From Brachybacterium avium (lineage in GTDB: Bacteria; Actinomycetota; Actinomycetes; Actinomycetales; Dermabacteraceae): a stretch of DNA of 64,000 nucleotides. Made by a program: the position numbers and the translations under genes. Positions 47,425 to 56,248 of the stretch are shown here, in pieces (position 1 is the first letter of the stretch; each line of letters opens with the position of its first letter). The DNA lies in the NCBI RefSeq assembly GCF_002216795.1, contig NZ_CP022316.1, positions 930,001-994,000 on the forward strand, in the 5' to 3' direction. The notes under the pieces are model-generated. The model did not search any database. It was given only the letters and a program-made list of their open reading frames with translations, and had not been told where the DNA came from.

Positions 47425-48402
47425 TCAGGACTGCGCGGCGCAGGCGGCGAGCCGCTCTTCCCAGCGGGCGGTGAGCTCGACGCCGGCGGCGTGGCGCTCC
47501 AGCAGCTCCGGAGCCGGGTCCCGCCGGCCGACGGGCAGCATCCCGCCGCTCGCGTACAGGGGCGGTTCCACGAGATCGCCGGTCAGCAGGGTCGCGGTGC
47601 CGAGCCCGCAGGCGTACGGCAGCTCCGGCAGGGCGGCGGCGAGCGCGATCCCGGCACTGAGGCCCACGCCGGATTCGAGCGCGGAGGAGACCACCACCGG
47701 CAGCCCGGCCTGCTCGGCGAGGTCCAGGCAGCGCTGCACCCCACCGAGGGGCTGCACCTTCATCACCAGCAGATCCGCAGCTTCGGCCCGCGCCACCCGC
47801 AACGGGTCCTCGGCGCGACGCACCGATTCGTCGGCGGCGATCGGGATCTCCAGTGCACGACGCACCGCCGCGAGGTCCTCGAGCTCCGCACAGGGCTGTT
47901 CGGCGTATTCGAGCCCCCCGGCCGCCCGGTCCAGCACCGGCAGGGCCGCGAGCGCCTCCTCACGGGTCCAGGCGGCGTTCGCATCGATGCGCAGGCGAGC
48001 GGCGGGGCCCATCGCGTCGCGCACCGCCTCCAGCCGGGCGGCGTCCTCGGCGAGGCTCACCCCGGGGTCCGCGACCTTGACCTTCGCAGTCCGGGCACCG
48101 CCGACGGCGGCGAGGCGGTGGGCGAGCACCGGCGGCACCACGGGGATGGTGACGTTGACCTCGACCTCTTCGCGCAGCGGTGCGGGGCGTGCGGCGGTGG
48201 CGTCGGCGAGCGCGGCCCGCAGCCAGGCCGCCGATTCCGCCGTGCCGTAGTCCCAGAAGGGTGAGAACTCGGCCCAGCCGGCGGGGCCGTGCAGCAGCAG
48301 GCCGTCACGCTCGGTGATCCGGCGGAAGCGGGTGGTCATGGGGATCGAGAACGCGGCGACGCGGTCGATGCCGCGCTCGCGCAGGACGGAGGGGATGTGC
48401 AT
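47425..48402 (-). CDS. menC: o-Succinylbenzoate synthase
   Basis: 325 residues, enolase superfamily, dehydrates SHCHC to o-succinylbenzoate. Catalytic KVKV lysine, and metal ligands in RIDANAAW (Asp), EYAEQPC (Glu) and IAADES (Asp), followed by the second lysine VMKVQPLGG. Short actinobacterial MenC type. ATG 48402 (MHIPSVLRERG) has TACGCT seven bases upstream, so it is probably leaderless. It is divergent from the acetyltransferase gene across 54 bases. Confidence 0.93.
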   Translation of the reverse strand: MHIPSVLRERGIDRVAAFSIPMTTRFRRITERDGLLLHGPAGWAEFSPFWDYGTAESAAWLRAALADATAARPAPLREEVEVNVTIPVVPPVLAHRLAAVGGARTAKVKVADPGVSLAEDAARLEAVRDAMGPAARLRIDANAAWTREEALAALPVLDRAAGGLEYAEQPCAELEDLAAVRRALEIPIAADESVRRAEDPLRVARAEAADLLVMKVQPLGGVQRCLDLAEQAGLPVVVSSALESGVGLSAGIALAAALPELPYACGLGTATLLTGDLVEPPLYASGGMLPVGRRDPAPELLERHAAGVELTARWEERLAACAAQS

Positions 48403-48456
48403 GGCCCCGAGCGTATTGAGTTCGCGGCGCCGACGCGAAGCGGACAGGATGGGGGT

Positions 48457-49023
48457 GTGACCTCATCGGATCCGTGCCCCTCCACCGACGGCCATCGTCT
48501 GCGCTCCGCGTGCCCCGCTGATGCGCCGGCCGTGCTCGACGCCTACCGCTCCGCACCCGATATGGCGCGGCAGGGCACGGTGGCCACGCTCGAGCAGGCG
48601 CGGGAGCAGCTCGACTGGCTGCTGGCGGAGGGCCGGCGGGCGATCGCGGTGGTCGACGCGGCGGACTCGCTCTGCGGTCTGGTGGCGCTCAGCATCGACG
48701 CCGAGAATCGCAGCGGCTGGTTCTTCTACTGGCTGCATGCTGCGCACCGCGGGCAGGGACTCGCCGCGCGGGCCGCCGCCTCGGTCGCCGACCGGGCACT
48801 CCTGCCATCGGCCGACGGCGGCTGGGGACTGGAGCGGCTCGAGCTCGGGCACCGTGCGAACAACCCGGCCTCCGGTGCCGTCGCCCGGGCCGCGGGCTTC
48901 GTGCACGAGGGCATCGAGCGCGGGAAGTTCCTCCTGGCCGGCGAGCGCGTGGACGTGCTCACCTACGGCCGGCTCATCACCGACCCGTCGCCGGCCACCC
49001 CCGGACTACCCTGGCAGGCATGA
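48457..49023 (+). CDS. GNAT-family N-acetyltransferase
   Basis: 188 residues from GTG 48457. RimJ/RimL-like GNAT fold: LRSACPADAPAVLDAYRSAPDM at the start, WFFYWLHAAHRGQGLAARAAASVAD as motif A with the acetyl-CoA loop (RGQGLA), and LGHRANNPASGAVARAAGFVHEGIERGKF as motif B. Substrate unknown. CAGGAT lies about six bases before the GTG. Its last bases overlap the menB start codon (ATGA), suggesting coupling into the menBE genes. Confidence 0.85.
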   Translation: MTSSDPCPSTDGHRLRSACPADAPAVLDAYRSAPDMARQGTVATLEQAREQLDWLLAEGRRAIAVVDAADSLCGLVALSIDAENRSGWFFYWLHAAHRGQGLAARAAASVADRALLPSADGGWGLERLELGHRANNPASGAVARAAGFVHEGIERGKFLLAGERVDVLTYGRLITDPSPATPGLPWQA

Positions 49024-50015
49024 CGACCGCACCCGTTCCGCTGCCCCGTCGGGTCTCCGACACCTTCGATCCGCACCGCTGGCGCGAGGTGCCCGCCGCA
49101 GAGCACGGCGGGCCCGCGCTGAGCGACATCACCTACCACCGGGCCGTGGAGCGGATCGAATCCGCCGACGGCGAGCGCACGGAGCGGGACCTGCCCACGG
49201 TGCGGATCGCTTTCGACCGCCCTGAGGTGCGCAACGCCTTCCGCCCCGGCACCGTCGATGAGCTGTACCGGGCGCTGGATCACGCACGGCTGGACACCGG
49301 GGTGGGCGTCATCCTGCTCACCGGCAACGGCCCCTCCCCCAAGGACGGGGGGCATTCCTTCTGCTCCGGCGGCGATCAGCGGATCCGGGGCCGTGCCGGC
49401 TACGAGTACGCCGACGCCGAGGACTACGGTGAGACGGCGCAGGTGCGCACCGGCTCCTCGGGTCGGCTGCACATCCTCGAGGTGCAGCGCCTGATGCGCA
49501 CCATGGGCAAGGTCGTGATCGCCATGGTCAGCGGCTGGGCCGCCGGCGGCGGGCACTCCCTGCACGTGGTCGCCGACCTCTCGATCGCCTCCCGCCAGCA
49601 CGCCCGCTTCATGCAGACCGATGCGGACGTCGGCTCCTTCGACGGCGGCTACGGCTCCGCTTACCTCGCCAAGCAGGTGGGACAGAAGCGGGCCCGGGAG
49701 ATCTTCTTCCTCGCCGAGGAGTACTCCGCCCAGGACGCCTACGACTGGGGCGCGGTCAACCGGGTCGTCGACCACGCCCAGCTCGAGGACGCGGCGCTGG
49801 CGATGGCGGCGCGGATCGCCACCAAGTCCCCGCAGGCGATCCGGATGCTGAAGTTCGCCTTCAACCTCGCCGACGACGGCCTGATGGGCCAGCAGGTCTT
49901 CGCCGGGGAGGCGACGCGCCTGGCGTACATGACCGACGAGGCCGCCGAGGGCCGGGACGCCTTCCTCGAGAAGCGCGACCCGGACTGGTCCGCCTTCCCG
50001 CACCCGCAGGGCTGA
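49020..50015 (+). CDS. menB: 1,4-Dihydroxy-2-naphthoyl-CoA synthase
   Basis: 331 residues, crotonase superfamily; cyclises OSB-CoA. Signatures: DRPEVRNAFRPGTVDEL, the oxyanion segment FCSGGDQRIRGRAGY, VSGWAAGGGHSLHVVADL, the DADVGSFDGGYGSAYLAK stretch and C-terminal EKRDPDWSAFP. ATG 49020 overlaps the preceding acetyltransferase stop, but TACCCT seven bases upstream also indicates its own leaderless promoter inside that gene. The N-terminal ~40 residues are longer than in E. coli, as usual in actinobacteria. Confidence 0.96.
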   Translation: MTTAPVPLPRRVSDTFDPHRWREVPAAEHGGPALSDITYHRAVERIESADGERTERDLPTVRIAFDRPEVRNAFRPGTVDELYRALDHARLDTGVGVILLTGNGPSPKDGGHSFCSGGDQRIRGRAGYEYADAEDYGETAQVRTGSSGRLHILEVQRLMRTMGKVVIAMVSGWAAGGGHSLHVVADLSIASRQHARFMQTDADVGSFDGGYGSAYLAKQVGQKRAREIFFLAEEYSAQDAYDWGAVNRVVDHAQLEDAALAMAARIATKSPQAIRMLKFAFNLADDGLMGQQVFAGEATRLAYMTDEAAEGRDAFLEKRDPDWSAFPHPQG

Positions 50016-50016
50016 G

Positions 50017-51330
50017 ATGAGCGCCGATGCCGCGCCGCCGGCCGGGGCCCCTGCAGGAGAGCTGCCCTGGCTCATCCCGCCCGCCTACGACGCCTCCGCC
50101 GCCTCGCTGGCCGCCCACTCCGCGGCGATCGGCGAGATGATGGCCGGTCGGGCACGGCTGTGGCTGGGCCCCTTCGACCCTCCCGCACGGCTGCCCATCG
50201 GCTTCGAGGACACGGCGCTGGTGGTGCCCACCTCCGGCTCGACCGGCACCGCGAAGGCGGTGGCTCTGACCCGGCGGGCACTGCTCGCTTCGCAGGACGC
50301 CACCGCGCGGCTCTTCGCGACCGACGGCACCGCGCCGGGCACCGGCGGCCACGGCTTCTGGCTGCCGCTGCTGCCGCCCACCCATATCGCCGGGGTGCAG
50401 GTGCTCGCTCGGGCCCACCGCACCGCGCAGGTGCTCGTCCGCGAGCATCCCGCGCTGCCGGAGCCGCTGCCTGATCTGCGCGGCCACTTCGATGCCGCCG
50501 CCTTCCTCGAGCTCGCCGTTCCGGCCCTCGAGCAGGCGGAGCGGGCCGGGCTGCCCGCATTCATCTCCCTGGTGCCCACACAGCTCACCCGCATCGTCAC
50601 CGGGGCCACCGGCGGCGACGCCCGCGCCCGCGGCGTGCTGAAGCGTTTCGCCGCGGTGCTCGTCGGTGGCGGCGCGACCAGCTCTGACGTGCTCGCCCGG
50701 GCCCGCGCCCAGCGGGTCGCGGTGCGCACCACCTACGGCTCCTCGGAGACCGCCGGCGGCTGCGTCTACGATCGTGCTCCGCTGTCCGGGGTGGGGCTGG
50801 ACCTGGCGGAGCCCGATGCCGCCGGGGCGGGGAGCCTGCGGATCAGCTCCCCCACTCTGGCGCTCGGCTACCTCACCGCCGACGGCGGCACGGACTCCAC
50901 CCCCTTCACGGCCGAGTCCCCCCGCAGCTTCCTCACCTCGGATCTGGCCGAGCTCGGCCCCGACGGGGCGCTGACGGTGCTGGGCCGGGCCGACGACGTC
51001 ATCAACACCGGTGGCCGCAAAGTCCTCCCCCAGGACGTGGAGCGCGCGATCGACCGCTCGCTGATGCTGCGCGGCATGGTGCGCTCGTCCCTCGTGGTGG
51101 GGGTGGAGGATCCCGAGTGGGGACAGCGGGTCGAAGCGCTGGTCACCCTCGAGGACGGCGTCGATCCGGATGAGGCGACCGCCCTGGTGCGTGCCGCGCT
51201 GCGCACCTCCGAGGTGCCCTCCCACATGGTTCCCAAGCGGGTGCATGTCCTCGAGCAGCTCCCGCTGCTGGCCACCGGGAAAGTGGATCGCGCCGGTGCT
51301 CGCCGTCTCGCCGCGAAGCACCGGATGTGA
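50017..51330 (+). CDS. menE: o-Succinylbenzoate-CoA ligase
   Basis: 437 residues, ANL adenylating enzyme; activates o-succinylbenzoate with CoA. P-loop VPTSGSTGTAKAVALTRRAL, the PTHIAGVQVL substrate region, TTYGSSETAGGCVYD (A5), TSDLAELGPDGALTVLGRADDVINTGGRKV (A7/A8 hinge, shown in part as LGRADDVINTGGRKV) and the A10 lysine in LATGKVDRAGARR. Starts one base after the menB stop codon. Product feeds menB. Confidence 0.94.
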   Translation: MSADAAPPAGAPAGELPWLIPPAYDASAASLAAHSAAIGEMMAGRARLWLGPFDPPARLPIGFEDTALVVPTSGSTGTAKAVALTRRALLASQDATARLFATDGTAPGTGGHGFWLPLLPPTHIAGVQVLARAHRTAQVLVREHPALPEPLPDLRGHFDAAAFLELAVPALEQAERAGLPAFISLVPTQLTRIVTGATGGDARARGVLKRFAAVLVGGGATSSDVLARARAQRVAVRTTYGSSETAGGCVYDRAPLSGVGLDLAEPDAAGAGSLRISSPTLALGYLTADGGTDSTPFTAESPRSFLTSDLAELGPDGALTVLGRADDVINTGGRKVLPQDVERAIDRSLMLRGMVRSSLVVGVEDPEWGQRVEALVTLEDGVDPDEATALVRAALRTSEVPSHMVPKRVHVLEQLPLLATGKVDRAGARRLAAKHRM

Positions 51331-51430
51331 TTCGCTGCCCGGGCCCGCATCCGGGTTCTGACCGCGGCGTATCCTCATCAGGGCCGTCGAGCGGCGGCCC
51401 CTGACTTCCGCCGGATCCTCGAGGAGCACG

Positions 51431-52327
51431 ATGGCCAGCCTGTCGCAGTGGGTGCAGGGCGCCCGACCCCGCACTCTTCCCGCCGCCCTGGCCCCCGTCG
51501 CCGCCGGCACCGGCGCAGCGGCCTGGCAGCTGGAGAGCCTGCACGGGGAGGTGGACTGGGCACTGGTGATCCCGCGTGCCCTGCTGGCCCTCGGGGTCTC
51601 CGTCTCCCTCCAGATCGGCGTGAACTACGCCAACGACTACTCCGACGGCATCCGCGGCACTGACGACGACCGGGTGGGCCCCTTCCGCCTCACCGGATCC
51701 GGTGCGGCGCGGCCCGCGACCGTCAAGCGCGCCGCGTTCCTCGCCCTCGCCCTCGGCGGGCTGTGCGGCCTGGTGCTGGTCGCCGTGGCCCAGATCTGGT
51801 GGGCGCTGGTGATCGGTGCGGCCGCGATCGCCGCGGCCTGGTTCTACACCGGTGGGAGGAAGCCCTACGGCTACCTGGGGCTCGGGGAGCTGTTCGTCTT
51901 CATCTTCTTCGGGCTGGTGGCCGTGGGCGGCACCGCCTACGCCATCACCGGCGCACCCACCTGGGTGGCGCTGCTGGCCTCGATCGCGATCGGCCTGCTG
52001 GCCGTCGCGCTGATGCTCACCAACAACCTCCGCGACATCCCCACCGACCGGCTCGCGGGCAAGCGGACCCTCGCGGTGCGGCTCGGCGAGCGCGGCACCC
52101 GGAGGCTGTTCTCGGCCGTGTTGCTGGTGCCCTTCGCACTGGTGGTGCCGGTGATGGTGGTGCACTGGCCGCTCGTGCTGGTGCTGCTGGCGCTGCCGCT
52201 GGCAATCTCCCCGGTCCGGGCCGTGCTGCGCGGCGCCGCAGGGCGCGACCTCATCCCGGTCCTCGGTGCGACCGGGCGGCTGGAGCTGGTCTACTCCCTG
52301 CTGCTGCTCAGCGGTCTTCTCCTCTGA
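51431..52327 (+). CDS. menA: 1,4-Dihydroxy-2-naphthoate polyprenyltransferase
   Basis: 298 residues, UbiA-superfamily membrane prenyltransferase making demethylmenaquinone. Eight to nine membrane helices. First Asp-rich motif NYANDYSDGIRGTDDDRVGP; second motif NNLRDIPTDRLAGKRTLAVRLG. GGAG lies in GAGGAGCACG just before ATG 51431. About 100 bases after menE, same strand. The final methyltransferase MenG/UbiE is not in this window. Confidence 0.95.
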   Translation: MASLSQWVQGARPRTLPAALAPVAAGTGAAAWQLESLHGEVDWALVIPRALLALGVSVSLQIGVNYANDYSDGIRGTDDDRVGPFRLTGSGAARPATVKRAAFLALALGGLCGLVLVAVAQIWWALVIGAAAIAAAWFYTGGRKPYGYLGLGELFVFIFFGLVAVGGTAYAITGAPTWVALLASIAIGLLAVALMLTNNLRDIPTDRLAGKRTLAVRLGERGTRRLFSAVLLVPFALVVPVMVVHWPLVLVLLALPLAISPVRAVLRGAAGRDLIPVLGATGRLELVYSLLLLSGLLL

Positions 52328-52694
52328 GCTCGTCCTGACTGAGCCCGTCCCCGTCGCCGAGCTCCGGCAGGCTCTCCGGACCGGCGGGGTCCGGGGGCTC
52401 CGTCCCGTCCGTCGGCCCGTCCTCCCGCTCGGCGTCGTCCAGCAGTGAATCCTCGTACTCGGCGTCCTCGTCGACGTCGGGGCCGCGCCGCTGCGCACGG
52501 CGCTCGTCGGCGGCCTTCCAGCGCAGCGCGGCCGCGTCGCGCAGCCGATCCAGGAAAAGGATCGACACCAGCATCGAGATGAGGGCGGCGAGCAGGCCGG
52601 CCAGCACCACGCCGAGACCGAACAGGGTCAGCACCCACCAGAGCAGGACCCACAGACCCAGGCGGACGACGGCGTAGAACAGGAACGGACGCAT
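52308..52694 (-). CDS. DUF4229 small membrane protein
   Basis: 128 residues from ATG 52694 (MRPFLFYAVVRLGLW). Two membrane helices (LGLWVLLWWVLTLFGLGVVL, GLLAALISMLVSILFL) followed by the LDRLRDAAALRWKAADERRA motif and a long acidic tail; this is the DUF4229 pattern common beside menA in actinobacteria. Function unknown. TATCCT lies six bases before the ATG; GGAGGC also precedes it. The 3' end overlaps menA by 20 bases, convergently. Confidence 0.75.
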   Translation of the reverse strand: MRPFLFYAVVRLGLWVLLWWVLTLFGLGVVLAGLLAALISMLVSILFLDRLRDAAALRWKAADERRAQRRGPDVDEDAEYEDSLLDDAEREDGPTDGTEPPDPAGPESLPELGDGDGLSQDELRGEDR

Positions 52695-52778
52695 GCCTCC
52701 AGGATAGTTCTCCCGACCGGCCGGTCGCGCCACCGCCCCACCCACCCCGCGATCAGACGAGTTGCCTACACTTCAGCC

Positions 52779-53099
52779 ATGGCACGCGGCATCATCGCAG
52801 TTCTCTCCATCGCCCTGACCGTCTTCGCGCTCGCTGACTGCGTGCAGACGGAGGACGACAAGACCCGAGGGCTGCCCAAGTGGGCCTGGATCGTGCTGAT
52901 CGTGCTGATCCCGTGGGTGGGTCCGATCACCTGGCTGTTCGTGGGCCGGGAGCGCACGCTCGGCGGCGAGCAGACGCGCCGCACAGGCCCGCTCGCCCCC
53001 GATGAGGATCCCGACTTCCTGCGTCAGCTCGACGACGACATCCGCCGCGAACGGCGGAAGCGCCGCGAGCAGGAACCGGGCGAGGGCGACGGGATCTGA
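52779..53099 (+). CDS. PLDc_N-type small membrane protein
   Basis: 106 residues. Two membrane helices (IIAVLSIALTVFALADCVQT, WAWIVLIVLIPWVGPITWLFVG) with the conserved PKWAWIVLIVLIPWVGPITW motif that defines the phospholipase D nuclease N-terminal (PLDc_N) family, then a charged tail. No catalytic PLD domain is attached; function unknown. TACACT lies six bases before ATG 52779 (leaderless). Divergent from the DUF4229 gene across 84 bases. Confidence 0.78.
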   Translation: MARGIIAVLSIALTVFALADCVQTEDDKTRGLPKWAWIVLIVLIPWVGPITWLFVGRERTLGGEQTRRTGPLAPDEDPDFLRQLDDDIRRERRKRREQEPGEGDGI

Positions 53100-53284
53100 C
53101 GGTCTCCCCGGGCTCGTGCGGGCGCGGCCTGCACGTCTGGACAGATGGGCTGACGACGCGTGCTGTCCGACGCCCAAGGGAAACGAGTGAGCTCTTGCTC
53201 CCTGCTCAGCGTCCCTGATCAGGAGAGCCCAGACGCGTTCGCCGGCAAGTGGTCGAGGAAGTCATCTACCGCGAACGAGACCCG

Positions 53285-53590
53285 ACATGCTTCGCGGCGA
53301 CACGGCTTCCTCCTCCCACGCCATCCGGCGGGCTCTGCGGCATGGAGCCATCAGGGCCGTGATCCTCCACCTCCCGACCAGCAGAAACACCGTCGGAACC
53401 GCGGCTCATCCAGAGACCGCCCCGTCGCCCTCGACACCGAGGCGCAACGCGGCCGCGATGCATCGACCGCAGAAATAGCGACATCAAGCAACGGCGCGGT
53501 CTGGCAACCCGCTACAGCGACCTCGGCCTGACCTACCGCGCCGGAGCCGCTCTCCGAGCCATCATCAAGTGGCTCAACCATCCGCTATCG
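53285..53590 (+). pseudogene. IS5-family transposase, decayed 3' part (copy 1)
   Basis: Across two frames one can read SSHAIRRALRHGAIRAVI, then DQQKHRRNRGSS...RPVALDTEAQRGRDA, then RNSDIKQRRGLATRYSDLGLTYRAGAALRAIIKWLNH. This matches the C-terminal third of IS5/IS427-type DDE transposases (pattern SR.IR..LR.RGI.AVIP, ..RN..ER....K..RGLATRY.K...TYR). Several frameshifts and loss of the N-terminal half make it non-functional. Further traces may extend left to ~53210 (VVEEVIYRERD). A second diverged copy of its end is at 56650-56712. Confidence 0.7.
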
Positions 53591-53599
53591 AGAAAAGCC

Positions 53600-54490
53600 C
53601 TACTCCTCGTCGTCGCCCCGCTCGTCGTCGCGGTTCTCGTCGCCCTCGTCCCGATCATCCTCGTCCCGATCATCCTCGTCCCGATCATCCTCGTCCCGAT
53701 CATCCTCGTCCCGATCGCCCTCGTCCCGATCGCCCTCATCGTCATCGTGTTCACCGCCGCCTCGCACGAGCGTGAACTCGACACTGGCACCATGGTGACT
53801 GGTGATCGTCACGACCGTGTCTCCGCCGACCCTGTTCACGGCAGGTTGGTCGCCATCGTCCGCGTCCTCCAGACGCCAGCGGCCGCGGAGAACTACCTCG
53901 GTCTCCATCGGAATGCTCTCGTTATGCTGCCACCACCGGGTATACGGGCTCTCGTCGCCGACGTAGGTGTCTCCGTCGTACTGTTCCTCATCCCTGCCCC
54001 TGTACAGGTGCAGGTCCGGGTCCGTCACGGAGAATGCGGTCGCCCTACCCTTCGCAACGGTACGGCTGAGCACCAGGGCCTGGCGGCTGGCCAAGCGCAC
54101 GATCGAGCCCTTCACCAGCTCGGTGTCGGGCTCGAAGATGGTGTGCGCCGTAACCCGTGATGCTGAATCGGTCACCACGTGGGCGACCCGATTCCGCTGG
54201 TCGATCACGATGGGCCCGTGGTGGTCCTGCACCTGCTGCGCCAGCTCGGCGGTGCGCTGCTCACCCCCGTGGACCAACAGCACGTACGCGTAGCCTGAGT
54301 CGTGCGGTGCCGTGCCGTGGTCGAGGTATCCCAGCGCGAAGACGCCACTGCCTTCCCCACGACCGTCTTGATCTGGTGTGGCCTGCATGCCGGTGCCGTG
54401 CTTCATCTTCGGACCCGCCACCACGACATAACCATTGCCCGCTGGGTCAGTGACCCAACCGGAACCCGATCGACGAGATCTGCCGCACTG
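53600..54490 (-). pseudogene. Polysaccharide lyase family 8 C-terminal fragment
   Basis: Read leftward from ~54480: GWVTDPAGNGYVVVAG, GVFALGYLDHGTAPHDSGYAYVLLVHGG, VIDQRNRVAHVV, and the late beta-sandwich VVTITSHHGASVEFTLVRGG. This is the C-terminal region of PL8 lyases (hyaluronate, chondroitin or xanthan lyase type), exported enzymes normally of ~750 or more residues. The catalytic alpha/alpha toroid and signal peptide are missing. Sequence upstream of ~54480 in the same frame (to 54709) is Arg/Ser-rich and does not look like the family. The C-terminus is extended by DEDDR-type repeats from the minisatellite at 53641-53745. Confidence 0.65.
53641..53745. repeat. 15-bp tandem repeat (about seven units)
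   Basis: Units of CATCCTCGTCCCGAT (four identical, 53656-53715) flanked by CGCCCTCGTCCCGAT variants (53641-53655, 53716-53730) and a degenerate last unit. In the lyase-fragment frame each unit encodes DRDED or DRDEG, making an acidic pentapeptide tail. Confidence 0.9.
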
Positions 54491-54856
54491 CGATGGAGAT
54501 GACCGCCATGTCCGAGTCCGGTCTCGCCTACTGACGCCTCCAATTCGACATCGAGCGGTTCCACCACATCGGCGCGATCGCGTGAGAGCTCCTGCAGCAC
54601 GTTTCCTCAGTAACGAATGCCCGCTTACGAGCGCGTAGTCCCCTCTGTAGCTGGCTACGCCACTCCAAAGCTCGATGTCCGAAGAGGCGTGTTCGCGCCG
54701 AACGGCCAAGTTCCTATCGTCTGTGGACCCGCGGTTGATGACCGCCGGAGGTTGCCCGAGGCTGGTGTGACGTCCGCGAGACCCCGCATCAGGTCGTCGC
54801 CAGTCACCCCCAGACGCAGACCCCGCACCACCTTGCGGCGATTGACGGCGAGAGTT
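54491..54856. other. Unassigned stretch in the islet
   Basis: No gene is supported. Short open frames occur on both strands but show no recognisable domain or ribosome-binding site. Base composition is lower in GC than the flanking housekeeping DNA, continuing into 56.6 kb. Confidence 0.4.
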
Positions 54857-55657
54857 TCAAACGACCTCTCTGCCACGGACCCTCGGCGCGTGGTCAACCG
54901 CCTCGCCGAGGAGGTGCTCAGCGAGCAAGGACTCCAGAGGTGAATAGTCGCCAGGAGCAAGCGGCTGGTCCAACAGAGGATGCCTTCCGCTACGCCAGAA
55001 GCGGACTTCGCCACGCCTCCAGAGAGCAAGTCCAGGGTCAGCCAAAGGCTCCGTCGAGTCAACCAGCCAGGCGCGGCGAGCACGAATTGAATCGTCCTCC
55101 AGATCACGCAACGGCGGTAGCTCCAGCGCACGAAGGCTCCGCCCATAATGGAAGACATGCCACGAACGTAGCGCGAGGTCTTCATGAAGTTCTGGAACAT
55201 GCGGTCCCGGTAGCGCCATAACCTCGTCCCGCTGAAACTCAATGGGAGCGCACGGGGTAAATGCACTAACGAGCACGTCTGCGAGCGCCTTCACTACGGA
55301 CCCCTGAGAGCCTGCAGGCGGTTCCTGAAGCCAGGTCGGGGGTTGATGAGGGCGCAATTCAGCTTTCGAAACAATATGATCCTCGGCATCGAAGCCCTGC
55401 ACCTCAAACCAAACCTCTGCTGAAAGTGAGCTGCTTTCGGCACCGAAGAACGCCGATGGTGCGGGCGGCTCTCGATCAAACTGCCCTACCGGCCAACTCG
55501 TCAACCACTGGGATCCATTGCCGACCCAGCGACGCAACACGCCGGTCAAATTATTGTCACTGTACAAGCCAATCACCGCTGCGCCAGGTCGTAACAGTCC
55601 CGCGTCGCCGTCAGTAGTCGGCCATGGCTCCCATGACGTCAGGGTTTGAAAATTCAC
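54857..55657 (-). CDS. Unrecognised 266-residue soluble protein
   Basis: I do not recognise a family. No signal peptide or membrane segment; Trp-rich (WEPWPTTDGDAG, RRWVGNGSQWLTSWPVG, VWFEVQGFDAEDH, SWHVFHYGRSLRALELPPL) with a charged C-terminal half. The GTG at 55657 has GAGAGG at good distance and starts 13 bases after the corrected stop of the upstream secreted-protein gene (and overlaps the uncorrected stop as GTGA), so the two are a coupled pair. The pairing of a small exported protein with a larger cytosolic one resembles effector/immunity gene pairs, but this is only inference. Codon choice is less GC-biased than in the neighbours. Confidence 0.6.
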   Translation of the reverse strand: MNFQTLTSWEPWPTTDGDAGLLRPGAAVIGLYSDNNLTGVLRRWVGNGSQWLTSWPVGQFDREPPAPSAFFGAESSSLSAEVWFEVQGFDAEDHIVSKAELRPHQPPTWLQEPPAGSQGSVVKALADVLVSAFTPCAPIEFQRDEVMALPGPHVPELHEDLALRSWHVFHYGRSLRALELPPLRDLEDDSIRARRAWLVDSTEPLADPGLALWRRGEVRFWRSGRHPLLDQPLAPGDYSPLESLLAEHLLGEAVDHAPRVRGREVV

Positions 55658-55669
55658 GGCATCGGCCTC

Positions 55670-56106
55670 TCAGTCAATTTTCGCAATCCTTCCATCGGAG
55701 CACAGGGACGCAACGCGAGTCCCTTTTGTATTTTTGAGCTTCCAAGCGCGTTCGCCATGCCCGGCAGCATCCTTATCGATTGACCAATACTGTCCGCGGT
55801 TCTCGCGGTAACCTGTTTTTGTCTTAATTGAGAAGGCGAATGTTTCACTCCGCCACTTCCCGTCAGGAGCCGACTGGGGATGCCACCGCCACACATTGTT
55901 TCGTATTCAGAACCAGCGTGTTCATTGAGTTGAATGTCGTTGGTGTCCGAATTGCTGACACTCGACTGCTCGGCGGGCACGCTGGTCGGCAGGCAAGTTA
56001 TCGGTCCGGCATGGGCGGGGGAGACCTCGAGTGCAACCATGCCGAATACGAGCATGGAAAATGCGGCCAAAACTGTCGTGAATCGGATTGTCAAAGCGTG
56101 GCGCAT
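55670..56106 (-). pseudogene. Small secreted protein with possible toxin-like C-terminus, frameshifted as read
   Basis: ATG 56106 with GGAG seven bases upstream opens a clear signal peptide (FTTVLAAFSMLVFGMVALEV, cleavage after AHA at residue 33). The frame then becomes unlikely after SEYET; one base earlier the other frame reads WRWHPQSAPDGKWRSETFAF, GYRENRGQYWSIDKDAAGHG, AWKLKNTKGTRVASLCSDG and stops naturally at 55670. A base is apparently lost near 55893-55905. The corrected product is ~145 residues. The YWSIDKDAAGH...AWKL pattern recalls short C-terminal toxin domains (Ntox21-like spacing), weakly. No homopolymer is obvious at the break, so true decay is possible. Confidence 0.5.
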
Positions 56107-56248
56107 CGCAGGACTCCTACGTGCTTCGTTGCCAATAGCGTCAGGGCAACATGGGTCAACGTTCCTGTTGTGTCAAGCGGTTCGGGGATGCAGCGTGGCA
56201 AGCTAAGGCTCGCACCTCCTGTGTTACTGAAGACCTGAAAGTGACGCT

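Noticed and set aside
53641-53745. CRISPR-like array
   Set aside because: Units are contiguous 15-bp tandem repeats without spacers, in frame with an acidic protein tail.
54655-55266. 203-codon minus-strand frame overlapping the 266-residue gene
   Set aside because: Out-of-frame shadow rich in Arg/Ser without a ribosome-binding site; the 266-residue frame has a coupled start and protein-like composition.
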